Source: Amycolatopsis nivea
Lineage (GTDB): Bacteria > Actinomycetota > Actinomycetes > Mycobacteriales > Pseudonocardiaceae
Direction: 5' to 3'
Assembly: GCF_004522235.1 (NCBI RefSeq)
Contig: NZ_SDLT01000004.1
Location: forward strand, 124,001 to 188,000
Length of the DNA stretch: 64,000 nt
The notes beneath the pieces are model-generated. The model had not been told where the DNA came from, ran no database searches, and saw only the letters and a list, made by a program, of their open reading frames with translations. Below are positions 1 through 9,118 of the stretch, piece after piece; the first letter of the stretch is position 1, and each line of letters starts with the position of its first letter. Made by a program: the position numbers and the translations under genes.

Positions 1-889
1 GCGATTCGACCGTGAAGTCCATCATCAGCATTCCAATGTAGACAGCCACGGTGTCCAAACTGTCCGCGCCGGTGACGAGTACGCATTGGTGCTCGTCAAG
101 GGGTTCGACGACGCCGACCGTCGGATTGATCCGCGCCAGCACCTCGTCCGCCGGGGCGTCGATGCGCAGCCGCGCGTGCACGATCCACCCGCTTGCCGCG
201 ATCGTGCGCATCGCGAAGGCGGTGTAATCCCCGCCGGGCAAGGGATTCGGCTCGAACCGGCGGCGGGTCGGCATCCGCGGCTGCATCAGGTCTACGCGGT
301 AGGTCGCCCAGCTGCCGTCCTGCGGGTCGCGCGCGACCAGGTACCACCGTCGTTGCCAGCTGAGCAACCGGTACGGCTCGACCAGCCGCAGTTCGTCCGC
401 GTAGTCGAACCGAAGCCATTCGACGTGCCGGATCGCCCGTGCGACCTCCTGCAGCACGGTGCCGTCGACCTCCGGATCGGGCGCGTCGGTGCCGGTGTTC
501 TCCGGACCGCGGTCGATTGTCGAGCGCAGGGCGTCGACCGTCGGACGCAGCCTCGACGGCAGGACCTGTTCGAGCTTCGCGAGCGCCCGCGTGCCGGCTT
601 CCTCGATCCCGGAGATACCCGCCGCCGCCCGCAGCCCGACCGTGACCGCCACCGCCTCCTCGTCGTCCAGCAGGAGCGGCGGCAGCTTCCCGCCCGAGCC
701 CAGCCGGTAGCCGCCGACGTTCCCGCGCGTCGCCTCGACGGGATAGCCCAGGTCACGCAGCCGTTCGACGTCGTGCCGGATCGTGCGGGCCGAGACGCCC
801 AGGCGCTCCGACAGTTCCCGGCCGCTCCGCCCAGCGGCCGTCTGCAGGAGAGCGAGAAGCGCCAGCAACCGCGCCGTCGGATCGGCCAT
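1..889 (-). CDS. YafY-type HTH/WYL transcriptional regulator (3' end outside window)
   Basis: DNA-binding regulator, cut by the left edge; 296 codons are visible. The N-terminus (MADPTARLLALLALLQ) leads into a winged helix (SERLGVSARTIRHDVERLRDLGYPV, split here: helix-turn-helix about residues 20-45), the standard HTH_11 start of this family. It is followed by a central region and a WYL-domain core reading WLRFDYADELRLVEPY with RRWYLVARD further on. WYL domains bind nucleotides or small ligands. The ATG at 889 has an AAGGAG ribosome site just upstream. The gene is divergent from the epoxide hydrolase gene at 949, and a perfect inverted repeat sits between them, so it probably controls that gene and itself. 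The family call is firm; the ligand is unknown. Confidence 0.85.
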   Translation of the reverse strand, partial: MADPTARLLALLALLQTAAGRSGRELSERLGVSARTIRHDVERLRDLGYPVEATRGNVGGYRLGSGGKLPPLLLDDEEAVAVTVGLRAAAGISGIEEAGTRALAKLEQVLPSRLRPTVDALRSTIDRGPENTGTDAPDPEVDGTVLQEVARAIRHVEWLRFDYADELRLVEPYRLLSWQRRWYLVARDPQDGSWATYRVDLMQPRMPTRRRFEPNPLPGGDYTAFAMRTIAASGWIVHARLRIDAPADEVLARINPTVGVVEPLDEHQCVLVTGADSLDTVAVYIGMLMMDFTVES

Positions 890-903
890 CGAAACTCCTT
901 ATT

Positions 904-930
904 CTATTAGGAACTGATCCTACCTAATAG
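904..930. promoter_or_regulatory. Operator between WYL regulator and epoxide hydrolase
   Basis: Perfect inverted repeat: CTATTAGG (904-911) and CCTAATAG (923-930) separated by 11 bp. Inside it a second pair, TAGGA and TCCTA, is centred on the same axis region. It lies between two divergent starts (889 and 949) and just upstream of the probable -10 of the hydrolase gene. The symmetry is seen directly; binding by the neighbouring regulator is inference. Confidence 0.65.
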
Positions 931-935
931 CCTCC

Positions 936-941
936 TAGTGT
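936..941 (+). promoter_or_regulatory. Probable -10 box of a leaderless promoter, epoxide hydrolase
   Basis: TAGTGT ends 7 nt before the ATG at 949 and there is no Shine-Dalgarno sequence in between. This is the layout of leaderless actinobacterial transcripts. The operator repeat ends 5 bp upstream, so a bound regulator would block polymerase. Confidence 0.4.
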
Positions 942-948
942 TCTTCTC

Positions 949-2088
949 ATGACGAACGCAACCGCCTCCCTCGCCCTCCGCCCGTTCACCGTCGAGGTCA
1001 CCGACGCCGAACTCGCGGACCTGCACGACCGCCTCGCCCGCACCCGCCTGCCGCAGCCGTCGCCGACCGACGACTGGGACGCCGGCACCCCGAACGCCTA
1101 CCTGCGGACGGCGCTCGAGGCGTGGCGGAGCTTCGACTGGCGCGCCGCCGAAGCGCGGATCAACTCCTTCCCGCACTTCACCACCGAGATCGACGGCCAG
1201 ACGTTCCACTTCATCCACGTCCGCTCCGTCCATCCCGGCGCGACGCCGCTGCTGCTCGCGCACACCTATCCCGGCTCGTCGGTCGACTACCTCGACCTGA
1301 TCGACCGCCTCGTCGACCCGGTCGCGCATGGCGGCCGCGAAGAGGACGCCTTCGACGTCGTCATCCCCGACGCGCCCGGCTACGGCTTCTCCCAGCCCGT
1401 CGCCGAAGCGGGCTGGACGGTCGCCCGCGTCGCCGTCGCGTACGACCGCTTGATGCGCGGCCTCGGGTACGAGAGCTACGGAATCCACGGCTCGGACAAC
1501 GGCGCGATGGTCGCCAGGGAGCTCGGTGTGCTGAACCCGGACGGTTTCCTCGGCCTGCACGTCCTGCAGCTGTTCTCGTTCCCGTCCGGCGACCCGGCGG
1601 AATTCGAACGCCTCGAACCGGCCGATCACGCCGGCCTGGCGCACATGCAATGGTTTCAATCAGTCGGTGGCTACAACACGATGAACGCGTCGCGCCCCCA
1701 GACGGTTTCCGTTGGCCTCAGTGACTCCCCGATCGGATTACTCGCCTACAGCGAGCTGTTCAACTCCTTCGGCAACGGGACTTCGCTGGTGCCGCTGGAA
1801 ACGATCCTGCTGGAGGCGAGCGTGAACTGGTTCGCCAACGCCGCTTCCGGGATGAGCCGCAGCTACCTGGAGAACGCCCGCGCACAGTCCGAGCCGCGGG
1901 TGAGCGACGCGCGCACCGGGGTGGCGGTGTTCAAGGACGACTTCCAGACCATCAAGACCTTCGCCGAACGCGACAACACCAACATCGTGCACTGGAGCCG
2001 CTTCGAGGAAGGCGGCCACTTCGCGGCGATGGAACGCCCCGCCCTCCTCGCCGGCGACATTCGCGCTTTCTTCGCTAACCGCGACTGA
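949..2088 (+). CDS. Epoxide hydrolase, EHN-type alpha/beta hydrolase
   Basis: Hydrolyses epoxides to diols by an enzyme-ester mechanism; cytosolic. The 379-residue length fits the family. The N-terminal EHN domain begins RPFTVEVTDAELADLHDRLARTRLP. The oxyanion region reads HTYPGSSVDY where most members have HGWPGS. The nucleophile elbow is GSDNGAMVAREL, with the Asp as nucleophile, a variant of the usual GGDWGA. The catalytic His is in EEGGHFAAMERP near the C-terminus. The ATG at 949 matches the alignment start and follows a leaderless-type -10 box. It is divergent from a WYL regulator with a shared operator, so substrate-inducible detoxification is likely. The substrate cannot be read from sequence. 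Confidence 0.9.
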   Translation: MTNATASLALRPFTVEVTDAELADLHDRLARTRLPQPSPTDDWDAGTPNAYLRTALEAWRSFDWRAAEARINSFPHFTTEIDGQTFHFIHVRSVHPGATPLLLAHTYPGSSVDYLDLIDRLVDPVAHGGREEDAFDVVIPDAPGYGFSQPVAEAGWTVARVAVAYDRLMRGLGYESYGIHGSDNGAMVARELGVLNPDGFLGLHVLQLFSFPSGDPAEFERLEPADHAGLAHMQWFQSVGGYNTMNASRPQTVSVGLSDSPIGLLAYSELFNSFGNGTSLVPLETILLEASVNWFANAASGMSRSYLENARAQSEPRVSDARTGVAVFKDDFQTIKTFAERDNTNIVHWSRFEEGGHFAAMERPALLAGDIRAFFANRD

Positions 2089-2109
2089 CCCCTGCTGATT
2101 CCGCGCCCA

Positions 2110-2139
2110 AACCCCGCCCGCGTTGCTGCGGACGGGGTT
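2110..2139 (+). terminator. Probable terminator after epoxide hydrolase
   Basis: Stem of 12 bp with one mismatch (AACCCCGCCCGC / GCGGACGGGGTT) around a 6-nt loop, 21 nt after the stop codon. There is no U-tract, as is common in actinobacteria. Confidence 0.5.
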
Positions 2140-3220
2140 CTCGGCGTCCAAGACAGAGCTGTGGGTAGCCGACTTCCAGGGAGTGGTTCACCCAATTGAG
2201 TGCCGAATGGATGTTCGATTCTTCGCTACCATGGGGAACGGCTCGGTGGCAGAGCGAATTCGAGGAAGGAGTGTGTTCGATGACTCGTGAAGGCTGAATC
2301 TCTTGGTGCGCGGTGTGTTCACAGCGGTGGGTTCACAACGGCGCGAGGTCGATGCGGCGTGTTTGCCGCGACGATTCAGGACAAACGCGATTCAGACACG
2401 CACACACAGCGCGTTTCCTGCGATCCGAGGCGGCGGATTCTAGGTGGCTGGCTTGAAACAGTGCTAGGTCGAGGTGGCGTTTCGGTACTGCGCTAGGTCG
2501 CCGCGACGCGGGGTCGACGACACAGTGCAGAGCTACGCCGTGCTGTGCGGCTGCCCCTGACGAGTCCGATGTCAGCTCGACGCGATGTGGTTACCGCGAC
2601 GTGCGCGCGCGGCGCGGTAACTGCCGCTTCGGAGTCCGCTCAGGACTCGACGCTGGACGGGTTATTGCCTTATTGCCTTGGCAGCCAAGGCAATCCGGTC
2701 ACGGCGGTCGGTGCAACGCGAACTGTCACCGATGCGGTGGAGTTGCCGTGCGGTGGAGTCGCAGCGTGGTGGGTACGCGGTGGCTACGCGGCGGGCGTCC
2801 CGTCACAGCTGCAAGGAGCGCGGTCGCGCGTGCGGTGTCGACGTTGCGGCATGGCTGCTTCAGCGTCGATCGCCGCGCTGCGGTTGTTCGTCGCTGCGCC
2901 ACAGTAGTCGTCGCCGCACTGCGGTTCTCGTCCCCGCGCTGCCGTTGTTCGTGACCGCACAGCGGTTGTTCGGCGCTGCGCCGAGCAGTCGTGGCCGCCG
3001 CTGCTGTTGTCATCGCTCCGCCGCGGTTGCCGTCGCCGCGCTGCGGCTGCCGTCGCCGCGCGGCTGTCGTCGCCCTGCGGCTGTCGTAGCTGCGCCGCGA
3101 TTTGGCGGTCGCCGCACTGCGATTCTCGCCGCCAGCCGCAGTTCTCCATCGCCACACTGCGGCTGTCGTCCCCCCGCTGGGCTTACTGACCCCTGCGCAA
3201 CAACCCAACCACCGAACCAC
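2140..3220. other. Gene-free stretch of about 1.1 kb
   Basis: No reading frame here has a family signature, a ribosome site or normal codon use; frames stay open only because the DNA is repetitive and GC-rich. It contains a perfect 10-bp inverted repeat with a 3-nt loop at 2672-2694 (ATTGCCTTGG / CCAAGGCAAT) and the degenerate tandem array at 2871-3178. A 19-codon frame at 2231-2290 and a 5-codon frame at 2280-2297 exist, but nothing supports their translation. Confidence 0.6.
2871..3178. repeat. Degenerate 20-21 bp tandem array, about 15 units
   Basis: Successive units resemble CGCCGCACTGCGGCTGTCGT, for example those beginning at 2871, 2892, 2912, 2932 and 2953, with drift in most positions but a conserved period and a recurring CTGCGG core. 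There are no unique spacers, so it is not CRISPR. It ends about 40 bp before the stop codon of the histidine kinase gene. Confidence 0.7.
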
Positions 3221-4402
3221 TCACTCAAGCGGCAGGTCAAACGCGACCAGCGTCCCCAAACTCGGCGAAGAATTGAGAAAAAACCGGCCACCAGCAGCAT
3301 CAGCACGCTCGGCGAGATGCCGCAGCCCCCGGGTCGCGACCCCTTGCGGCACCCCGGATCCGTTGTCCCGCACGCGAAGCTTCACACCCTCCGCGTCGCG
3401 GGTCAACGTCACGCGGGTTTCGCTCGCACCGGAGTGTCGGACCACATTGGACAGTGCCTCGCGCAGTGCGGCACGGATGTGGTCGGCCCGCTCGGCGGGG
3501 ATGTCGGCGAACTCGCCGGACAGCTCCAGGGTCGGCGGATACCCGAGCAGCTCGCCGGCGATGCGCACTTCACCGCGCGCGGATTCGGCGAGGTCGGTCG
3601 GGGTGCCGGGGTCGTGCCGTGGCTCCGGCGAGCGCAGGGCGCGCACGGTGCCGCGGATTTCCTCGATGGTCTGGTCCAGCTGGTCGATCGCGTCGGACAG
3701 CCGGGCCCCGTCGGCCTGCGCGAAGCGTTTGCGCATGTTGCGGCGGACCCGGTCCAGTTGCATGCCGGTGCCGTAGAGCCGTTGCACGATCACGTCGTGC
3801 AGCTCGCGGGCAATGCGTTCGCGCTCTTGGTAGAGGGTGACGCGATGCCGCGCGTTCGCGCCCTCCGCCAGCGCGAGCACCACCCCGGCCTGCGCCGCGA
3901 ACGCCGCGAGCATCTCGACCGTGCCCGCGGAAAACGGCTCGCGACCTTGTCGTCGGTACACCGTGAGCGCGCCAAGCACCCGCCCGCCGGAACCGAACGG
4001 CGCGGCCGCGAACGGTCCGTACCCGCGCAGTTCGTCCGGCACATACGGGGCCGTGCGCGGGTCGACGATGAAGTCCTCCGCCGCGATCGGCTCGCTGCCG
4101 CGCGCGACCTGGCCCGCCGCGGAATCCGTCCCGAGGGTCAGCCCGCGCAGTTCCCCGACCGGCCCGCCGTCACCGTCGCCCGTCGACACCTCGGCGAGAA
4201 GGCCGTCGACCCCATACGCCGCCTCGACCACGACGCGCCCGTCATCGGCGCTGACCATCGCCAGCCCGAGGTCCGCGTCCGCCAGCTCGACGGCTCTGGC
4301 CACGACTGTTTCCAGCACCCCCTCCGGGTCGTCCCCGGACAGCGCGGTGCTGGTGATCTCCGTAGCCGCGGATAGGGCGCGCGCGGCGAGTGTCGGGTCC
4401 AT
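3221..4402 (-). CDS. GAF-domain sensor histidine kinase (HisKA_3/NarL class), orphan
   Basis: Signal-sensing kinase of 393 residues without membrane segments, so probably cytosolic. Residues 25-180 form a GAF-like sensor domain. The dimerisation/phosphoacceptor helix reads ERERIARELHDVIVQRLYG with His202. The HATPase domain shows REALSNVVRHSG (N box) and RDNGSGVP (G1 box). The ATG at 4402 is chosen because longer versions run into the cydDC gene and read as non-protein sequence. It lies 70 bp downstream of cydDC on the same strand, so it may be co-expressed and monitor redox, oxygen or another small ligand. No response regulator is adjacent. The signal is unknown. Confidence 0.85.
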   Translation of the reverse strand: MDPTLAARALSAATEITSTALSGDDPEGVLETVVARAVELADADLGLAMVSADDGRVVVEAAYGVDGLLAEVSTGDGDGGPVGELRGLTLGTDSAAGQVARGSEPIAAEDFIVDPRTAPYVPDELRGYGPFAAAPFGSGGRVLGALTVYRRQGREPFSAGTVEMLAAFAAQAGVVLALAEGANARHRVTLYQERERIARELHDVIVQRLYGTGMQLDRVRRNMRKRFAQADGARLSDAIDQLDQTIEEIRGTVRALRSPEPRHDPGTPTDLAESARGEVRIAGELLGYPPTLELSGEFADIPAERADHIRAALREALSNVVRHSGASETRVTLTRDAEGVKLRVRDNGSGVPQGVATRGLRHLAERADAAGGRFFLNSSPSLGTLVAFDLPLE

Positions 4403-4472
4403 AAGCAACTCCGACCTTAGCGCGGAGCCCTGCCCCAGACCCGAAATCGTGACCGTCACCAACAACCCTCCG

Positions 4473-7400
4473 TCACGCCGCCACCCGCGGCAACGCCCGC
4501 CGCACGACGCGCCCGTCCCGGACCTCGAAAACGATGTCCGCTTGCAGCTCTTCATCCGCATTGTGCGTTACGTGCACGACCGTCCGTCCAGCAAGCTCTG
4601 TACGCAACGTCGCCCGCAACGCCCGCGCCGTGGGCTCGTCGAGATGCGACGTCGGCTCGTCAAGCAACACCAACTCCGCCGACGAAGCCGCCAGCAACGC
4701 CCGCGCCAACGCGACCCGCTGCGCCTGCCCACCAGACAACCCGCCCCCGGCGCTGTCGAGCACCGTCGCCAAATCCAGCTCCGGCAACTGCGCCTGATCC
4801 AGCACCCGCCGCAAATCGGACGTCTCCGCCAACGGATCAGCGAGCCGCAAATTCTCCGCCACAGTGGTCGAGACGAGCATCGGCTCCTGCGGTGCCCAAG
4901 CCACCTTCGCCGGCACCACGACCTCGCCGCGACGAGGCTCGAGGAACCCCAGCAAGGCCGCCACCAACGTCGACTTCCCAGCCCCGCTCGGCCCGACGAC
5001 CGCCACATAAGCCCCGGTCGGCACGCTCAACTCGACGTCCTTCAGCACCGCCTCGCCGCCAGGCCACCCCAGCTCGGCACCCCGCAACCGAACCGCAGCT
5101 GCACGCTCCAAGTCCGGCTCGTCGACGGACTGAGCGACAAGGGAACCCGCCGGTTCAGCACGACGGGCTTCTTCGTCAACGTCCCCGGCGGGACCAGCCG
5201 CACCCCGCGAACGCCCCGCTCCCGCGCGACCTGCTACTTCGTGGATGTCCCCAGCGGAACCAACCGCAGCATGCGCTCGGGCGTCGGCGTCGCACGCACC
5301 CCCGGCAAAACCAGCCACACCCCGCGACCTCCCCGCTCCCGCGCGACCTGCTACTTCGTGGATGCCGCCAGTGGAACCAACCGCAGCGCGCGCTCGGCCA
5401 TCCGCTTCGCACACACCCCCGGCAAAACCAGCCGCACTCTGAGAACGCCCGACCTCCGACTCGCCGACCACCGCGCCGAGCCGAATCCGAGCCGCTCGCA
5501 GGGTGTCCCAATGCACCGCCGCCTGCGGCAACAGCGCCAACACCTCGGCCAGCGCCAAGGGCACCAACGCCAGCAGCGGAGCCATCACCCCCGCCAGCTC
5601 CCCACGGCCGACCGCGCCCGCCGCCAGCATCGTGCTGACCACTGCGGCCGCCCCGGTCGCCAGCGTGATCAGTGCATCCGCCGCGCCTGCGCCGAAGGCC
5701 TGCCGTCGGGTGTCGGCGGCCAGTCGGGTGTCCGTCGAGGCCAAGTCGCGGCGACGCGAAGCCGCCCCGCCGTAAGCGAGCAGTTCCGCCGCCGACGAGA
5801 ACAGCACCAGCACCCGCGCAGCGACGTCCCGGCGTCCAGCAGCCAGGGCCGAAGTCGCCCGTCGCTCCAACCGCAACGCGACCGCCGGTGCCGCCAAGCC
5901 GACCAGCACAGTCAAGGCCAGTACCAAACCGGCCGACGGCAGCACCAACGTCTGCACCGCGACAGCCCCGGCCGCGACCAGCCCGACCACGATCGGCGGC
6001 GACACGACTCGCGGCAGCAGATCGCGCACCGTGTCGACGTCCGTCACCAACCGCCGCTGGCTCTCCCCGGCTTCGAGACTGCGCGCAGGACCCAAGCGCA
6101 CCAACGCATTCCATAGCCGAACACGCAACCGTCCGGCGATCCGGAAGGCGGCGTCGTGCGTCACGAGCCGTTCGACATACCGGAGTCCGGCCCGGCCGAG
6201 TCCGAACGCGCGCACCCCGACGACCGCGACCGTCAAGGTCAGAATCGGCGGCTGCAACGAAGCTTTGGCGATCAACCAGCCAGAGGTCGCGGTGAGGGCG
6301 ATCCCGGCCAAGAGTGCCAAGGCACCTAACAGGGCTCCCGAGAACAGCCGTCGGTCGAGCAGCATCCGCCAAGGAAGCGGTCGGGCATCAGAACTGTCCG
6401 AAGTGGACTCACTGACCGCCGCGGGAGCCGAGTCCTGAACAGCGACTGCGGCTGAACGTTCGTGCGCAGCGATGACCGCCGCCGCACCGTTTTCGACGGC
6501 TCGCTCGACGGCGTCCATGACCCGGCGCGCGTTGACGTCGTCCAGGTGTGCGGTCGGCTCGTCCAGCAGGAGCAACCACGCGCCTGACTGAACTCGCAAC
6601 AATGCCCGAGCCACGGCGACGCGCTGGCGTTGTCCTTGGGAAAGCCGGTCGACCGGACGGTCGGCGAGGCCGTGCAGGCCGAGTTCGCCGAGCATCGCGT
6701 CGACGTCCGGTCCAGCGACCGCGAGTTCTTCCCGCACGGTGCCGCCGCTGAAAACCGGCGACTGCGGGACCCAGGCGATCCCCGCGCGCCACCGTTCGAG
6801 GTCGGCCTGAGCCAGCGGTACGTCTCCGGCCAGCACCGACCCGTCGTAGGACGGCACGAAGCCCAGCAAGGTCGCTAGCGTGGTCGATTTACCGCCACCG
6901 CTCGGCGCGCGCAGCCACACGATCTGGCCGCGCCGGACGGAGAAACTCTCGCCGTCGGGAGCGAATCCACCGCGTCGAGCGACTTTTAGGTCGGACACAA
7001 CCAACGATCCACAGGGCGCGGTCCGCGTTCCTTCGGCCGGGACCGGCTCCGCGAGCACCGCGGTCACCCGGCGGACCGCTTCCACGCCGTCCTCGCTCGC
7101 GTGGAATGCCGCGCCGACCGCGCGAATCGGCTGGTAGCACTCGGGAGCGAGGATCAGCACGCCGAGTCCGATCGCCAGCGGGAGCGATCCCGACACCAAC
7201 CGAACGCCGATGACGACCGCCACCAAGGCGACCGAGAGCGTCGCCGCGAGTTCGAGCACGAATGCCGAGGAGAACGCGACACGCAACGTCTTGAGCGTGG
7301 CGCGACGATGCCGGTCCGACAGTTTCCGGACGGTTTCGGCCTGGGCATCGGCACGCCGGAACGCGGTGAGCACTGGCAGCGCCCGCACCAGTTCGAGCAG

Positions 7401-8063
7401 CAGGCCGGACATCCGGTGCACCGCGTCCGTCGCGCCGGAAACGCGGTCGGCGGTGAATTTTCCGACCAGGACGGCGAACATCGGCAGCAACGGGACCGTC
7501 GCGGCGATGATCACCGCCGACGGCCAATCTGTCCACAGGATCGCCGCGCCTGCCGCGATGGGGACGACCGCGGCGGTGACGAGCGCGGGCAGGTACTCGC
7601 GGAAGTAGGAATCGAGTGCGTCGAGGCCGCGGGTCACGAGGGTCGTGAGTTCGCCGTGGCCGCGGCGGGCGAGCCATTCCGGGCCGAGGCGCAACGCGTG
7701 GTCGACGACGCGGGCGCGCAGGTCGCGTTGCGCGCTCGCGGCGGCGCGGGCGGAGACCACCCGCACCGCCCAGCTGGTGCCCGCGCGGCCCACGACGAGC
7801 GCGAACAGGACAGCCAACTGGACGGTGCGGCCCCCTTCCCCCAGCCCCCGGGAGACCACGTCCGCGAGGATGTCCGCCAGCAGAAAAGCTTGTCCGACAA
7901 GGAAAACCGCGTTCCCGAACGACAGCACCGCGACCAGGATCAGCGCTCGGCGCGCGGCCGGCCCCAGGGCCGATAGCGCGCCGAGCGGACCCTTGCCCGG
8001 CCGCACAGGGTCCATGGGGGACCCGGTGGCGGAAAGGGGTGCGCGGCCGGGAAGCTCGGTCAT
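4473..8063 (-). CDS. cydDC: Fused CydDC heterodimeric-type ABC exporter for cytochrome bd assembly
   Basis: One 1196-residue chain carries two ABC exporter halves (separate CydD and CydC in E. coli); known members export cysteine/glutathione-type thiols and are needed for cytochrome bd maturation. The CydD half has its Walker A (APSGGGKSTT, about residue 388), LSQGQ signature and LLLLDEPTAHLD. The CydC half has GPSGAGKSTL (about 1026), LSGGQ and LVLLDEPTSHLD. Each half has a six-helix membrane domain. The ATG at 8063 overlaps the cydB stop by 4 bp (ATGA), showing coupling. Oddly, the linker between the CydC membrane domain and its ATPase is expanded by a 39-residue tandem repeat (residues 872 to about 969). 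Confidence 0.95.
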   Translation of the reverse strand: MTELPGRAPLSATGSPMDPVRPGKGPLGALSALGPAARRALILVAVLSFGNAVFLVGQAFLLADILADVVSRGLGEGGRTVQLAVLFALVVGRAGTSWAVRVVSARAAASAQRDLRARVVDHALRLGPEWLARRGHGELTTLVTRGLDALDSYFREYLPALVTAAVVPIAAGAAILWTDWPSAVIIAATVPLLPMFAVLVGKFTADRVSGATDAVHRMSGLLLELVRALPVLTAFRRADAQAETVRKLSDRHRRATLKTLRVAFSSAFVLELAATLSVALVAVVIGVRLVSGSLPLAIGLGVLILAPECYQPIRAVGAAFHASEDGVEAVRRVTAVLAEPVPAEGTRTAPCGSLVVSDLKVARRGGFAPDGESFSVRRGQIVWLRAPSGGGKSTTLATLLGFVPSYDGSVLAGDVPLAQADLERWRAGIAWVPQSPVFSGGTVREELAVAGPDVDAMLGELGLHGLADRPVDRLSQGQRQRVAVARALLRVQSGAWLLLLDEPTAHLDDVNARRVMDAVERAVENGAAAVIAAHERSAAVAVQDSAPAAVSESTSDSSDARPLPWRMLLDRRLFSGALLGALALLAGIALTATSGWLIAKASLQPPILTLTVAVVGVRAFGLGRAGLRYVERLVTHDAAFRIAGRLRVRLWNALVRLGPARSLEAGESQRRLVTDVDTVRDLLPRVVSPPIVVGLVAAGAVAVQTLVLPSAGLVLALTVLVGLAAPAVALRLERRATSALAAGRRDVAARVLVLFSSAAELLAYGGAASRRRDLASTDTRLAADTRRQAFGAGAADALITLATGAAAVVSTMLAAGAVGRGELAGVMAPLLALVPLALAEVLALLPQAAVHWDTLRAARIRLGAVVGESEVGRSQSAAGFAGGVCEADGRARAAVGSTGGIHEVAGRAGAGRSRGVAGFAGGACDADARAHAAVGSAGDIHEVAGRAGAGRSRGAAGPAGDVDEEARRAEPAGSLVAQSVDEPDLERAAAVRLRGAELGWPGGEAVLKDVELSVPTGAYVAVVGPSGAGKSTLVAALLGFLEPRRGEVVVPAKVAWAPQEPMLVSTTVAENLRLADPLAETSDLRRVLDQAQLPELDLATVLDSAGGGLSGGQAQRVALARALLAASSAELVLLDEPTSHLDEPTARALRATLRTELAGRTVVHVTHNADEELQADIVFEVRDGRVVRRALPRVAA
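5155..5450 (-). repeat. 117-bp in-frame tandem repeat inside cydC
   Basis: Two full units (5450-5334 and 5333-5217) and a partial third (from 5216) encode near-identical 39-residue blocks. These begin GRSQSAAGFAGG, GRSRGVAGFAGG and GRSRGAAGPAGD, and the first two end HEVAGRAGA. The unit length is a multiple of three and preserves the frame. The DNA of units 1 and 2 is much more alike than drift would allow, so the duplication looks recent. Confidence 0.9.
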
Positions 8064-9067
8064 GGTGCGTGCACCGCCGGGATGTGCTGGACGCCGATGC
8101 GCTTGCGGAACACCCAGTAGGTCCAGCCTTGATAAATCAGCACAGCTGGCGCCCCGAACGCGCCGACCCAGGTCATCACCGTCAGCGTGTAGTGGCTGAC
8201 CGCGCTGTTCATGATGGTCAACGAGTGCGCCGGGTCGAGCGTGGACGGCAGGACGTTCGGGTAGAGCGCGCCGAAGAAGGTCACCGCGGCGGCCGTGATG
8301 ACGACCGCGAGCGCCGCGAACGCCTGCCCGTCGCGGTCGACGTAGAGCCGCAGCCACGCGACCGCGGCGGCGAGGACGACGATCACCAGCGAGAAGAGCG
8401 TCCACAGTTTGCCCTCGCGGACCTGGACGACCACGAGGAACGCGACCAACGGCAGCAGCCCGACCGGGAGGATGCGCAGCGCGATGATGCGTGCCCGTTC
8501 CCGCAGGTCACCGGTCGTTTTCAGGGCAAGGAACGCCGCGCCGTGCACGAGCGAGAACCCGACGATCGCCACCGCGCCCAGCAGCGTGTCCCACCGGACC
8601 GACTCGAACGGCGACCCGACGCGGTTGCCTTGCGCGTCGAGCGGCAGGCCGAGCACGGTGGTCGCGAGCAGCAGCCCGACGCCCAGCGGAGGGATCCAGG
8701 AACCGATGATGATCACGCGGTCCCAGACGCGCCGCCAGCGTTCGGAGTCGACCTTGCCGCGGTACTCGAACGCGACGCCGCGCCCGATGAGCGCGATGAG
8801 GACGAGCAGCAACGGAAGGTAGGCACCGGAGAAAAGCGACGCGTACCAGCCGGGAAACGCCGCGAAGGTCGCCCCGGCCGCGACGATCAGCCAGACCTCG
8901 TTGCCGTCCCAGACCGGCCCGATCGTGTTGACGAGGACGCGCCGCTCGGTGTTCGTCTTCCCGAGCACCGGCAGCAGCATCCCGACGCCGAAGTCGAATC
9001 CTTCGAGGAAGAGATACCCCAGCCAGAACAACGCGACGATCGCGAACCACAGCGTTTCGAGCGTCAT
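8060..9067 (-). CDS. cydB: Cytochrome bd oxidase subunit II
   Basis: Integral-membrane subunit of the quinol:O2 oxidoreductase, 335 residues, about eight membrane helices. The N-terminus (LETLWFAIVALFWLGYLFLEGFDFGVG) holds the conserved GFDFGVG stretch typical of CydB, and EVWLIVAAGATFAAFP is the other family landmark. I take ATG 9067 rather than GTG 9073 because GAGGTG sits 7 nt before the ATG. The stop overlaps the cydDC start (ATGA). It follows cydA after an unusually long gap of 291 bp. Confidence 0.95.
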   Translation of the reverse strand: MTLETLWFAIVALFWLGYLFLEGFDFGVGMLLPVLGKTNTERRVLVNTIGPVWDGNEVWLIVAAGATFAAFPGWYASLFSGAYLPLLLVLIALIGRGVAFEYRGKVDSERWRRVWDRVIIIGSWIPPLGVGLLLATTVLGLPLDAQGNRVGSPFESVRWDTLLGAVAIVGFSLVHGAAFLALKTTGDLRERARIIALRILPVGLLPLVAFLVVVQVREGKLWTLFSLVIVVLAAAVAWLRLYVDRDGQAFAALAVVITAAAVTFFGALYPNVLPSTLDPAHSLTIMNSAVSHYTLTVMTWVGAFGAPAVLIYQGWTYWVFRKRIGVQHIPAVHAP

Positions 9068-9118
9068 GCCCACTCACCTCGTCCGGCGTGCGCCGGCGTC
9101 ATCCGGTCGGCCACCGGG

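Noticed and set aside
2231..2297. Short leader-peptide-like frames (19 and 5 codons)
   Set aside because: No downstream gene on this strand for them to regulate and no attenuator structure follows.
2678..4375. 565-codon plus-strand frame
   Set aside because: It passes through the degenerate tandem array and then lies opposite the histidine kinase. Composition is Arg/His/Ser noise.
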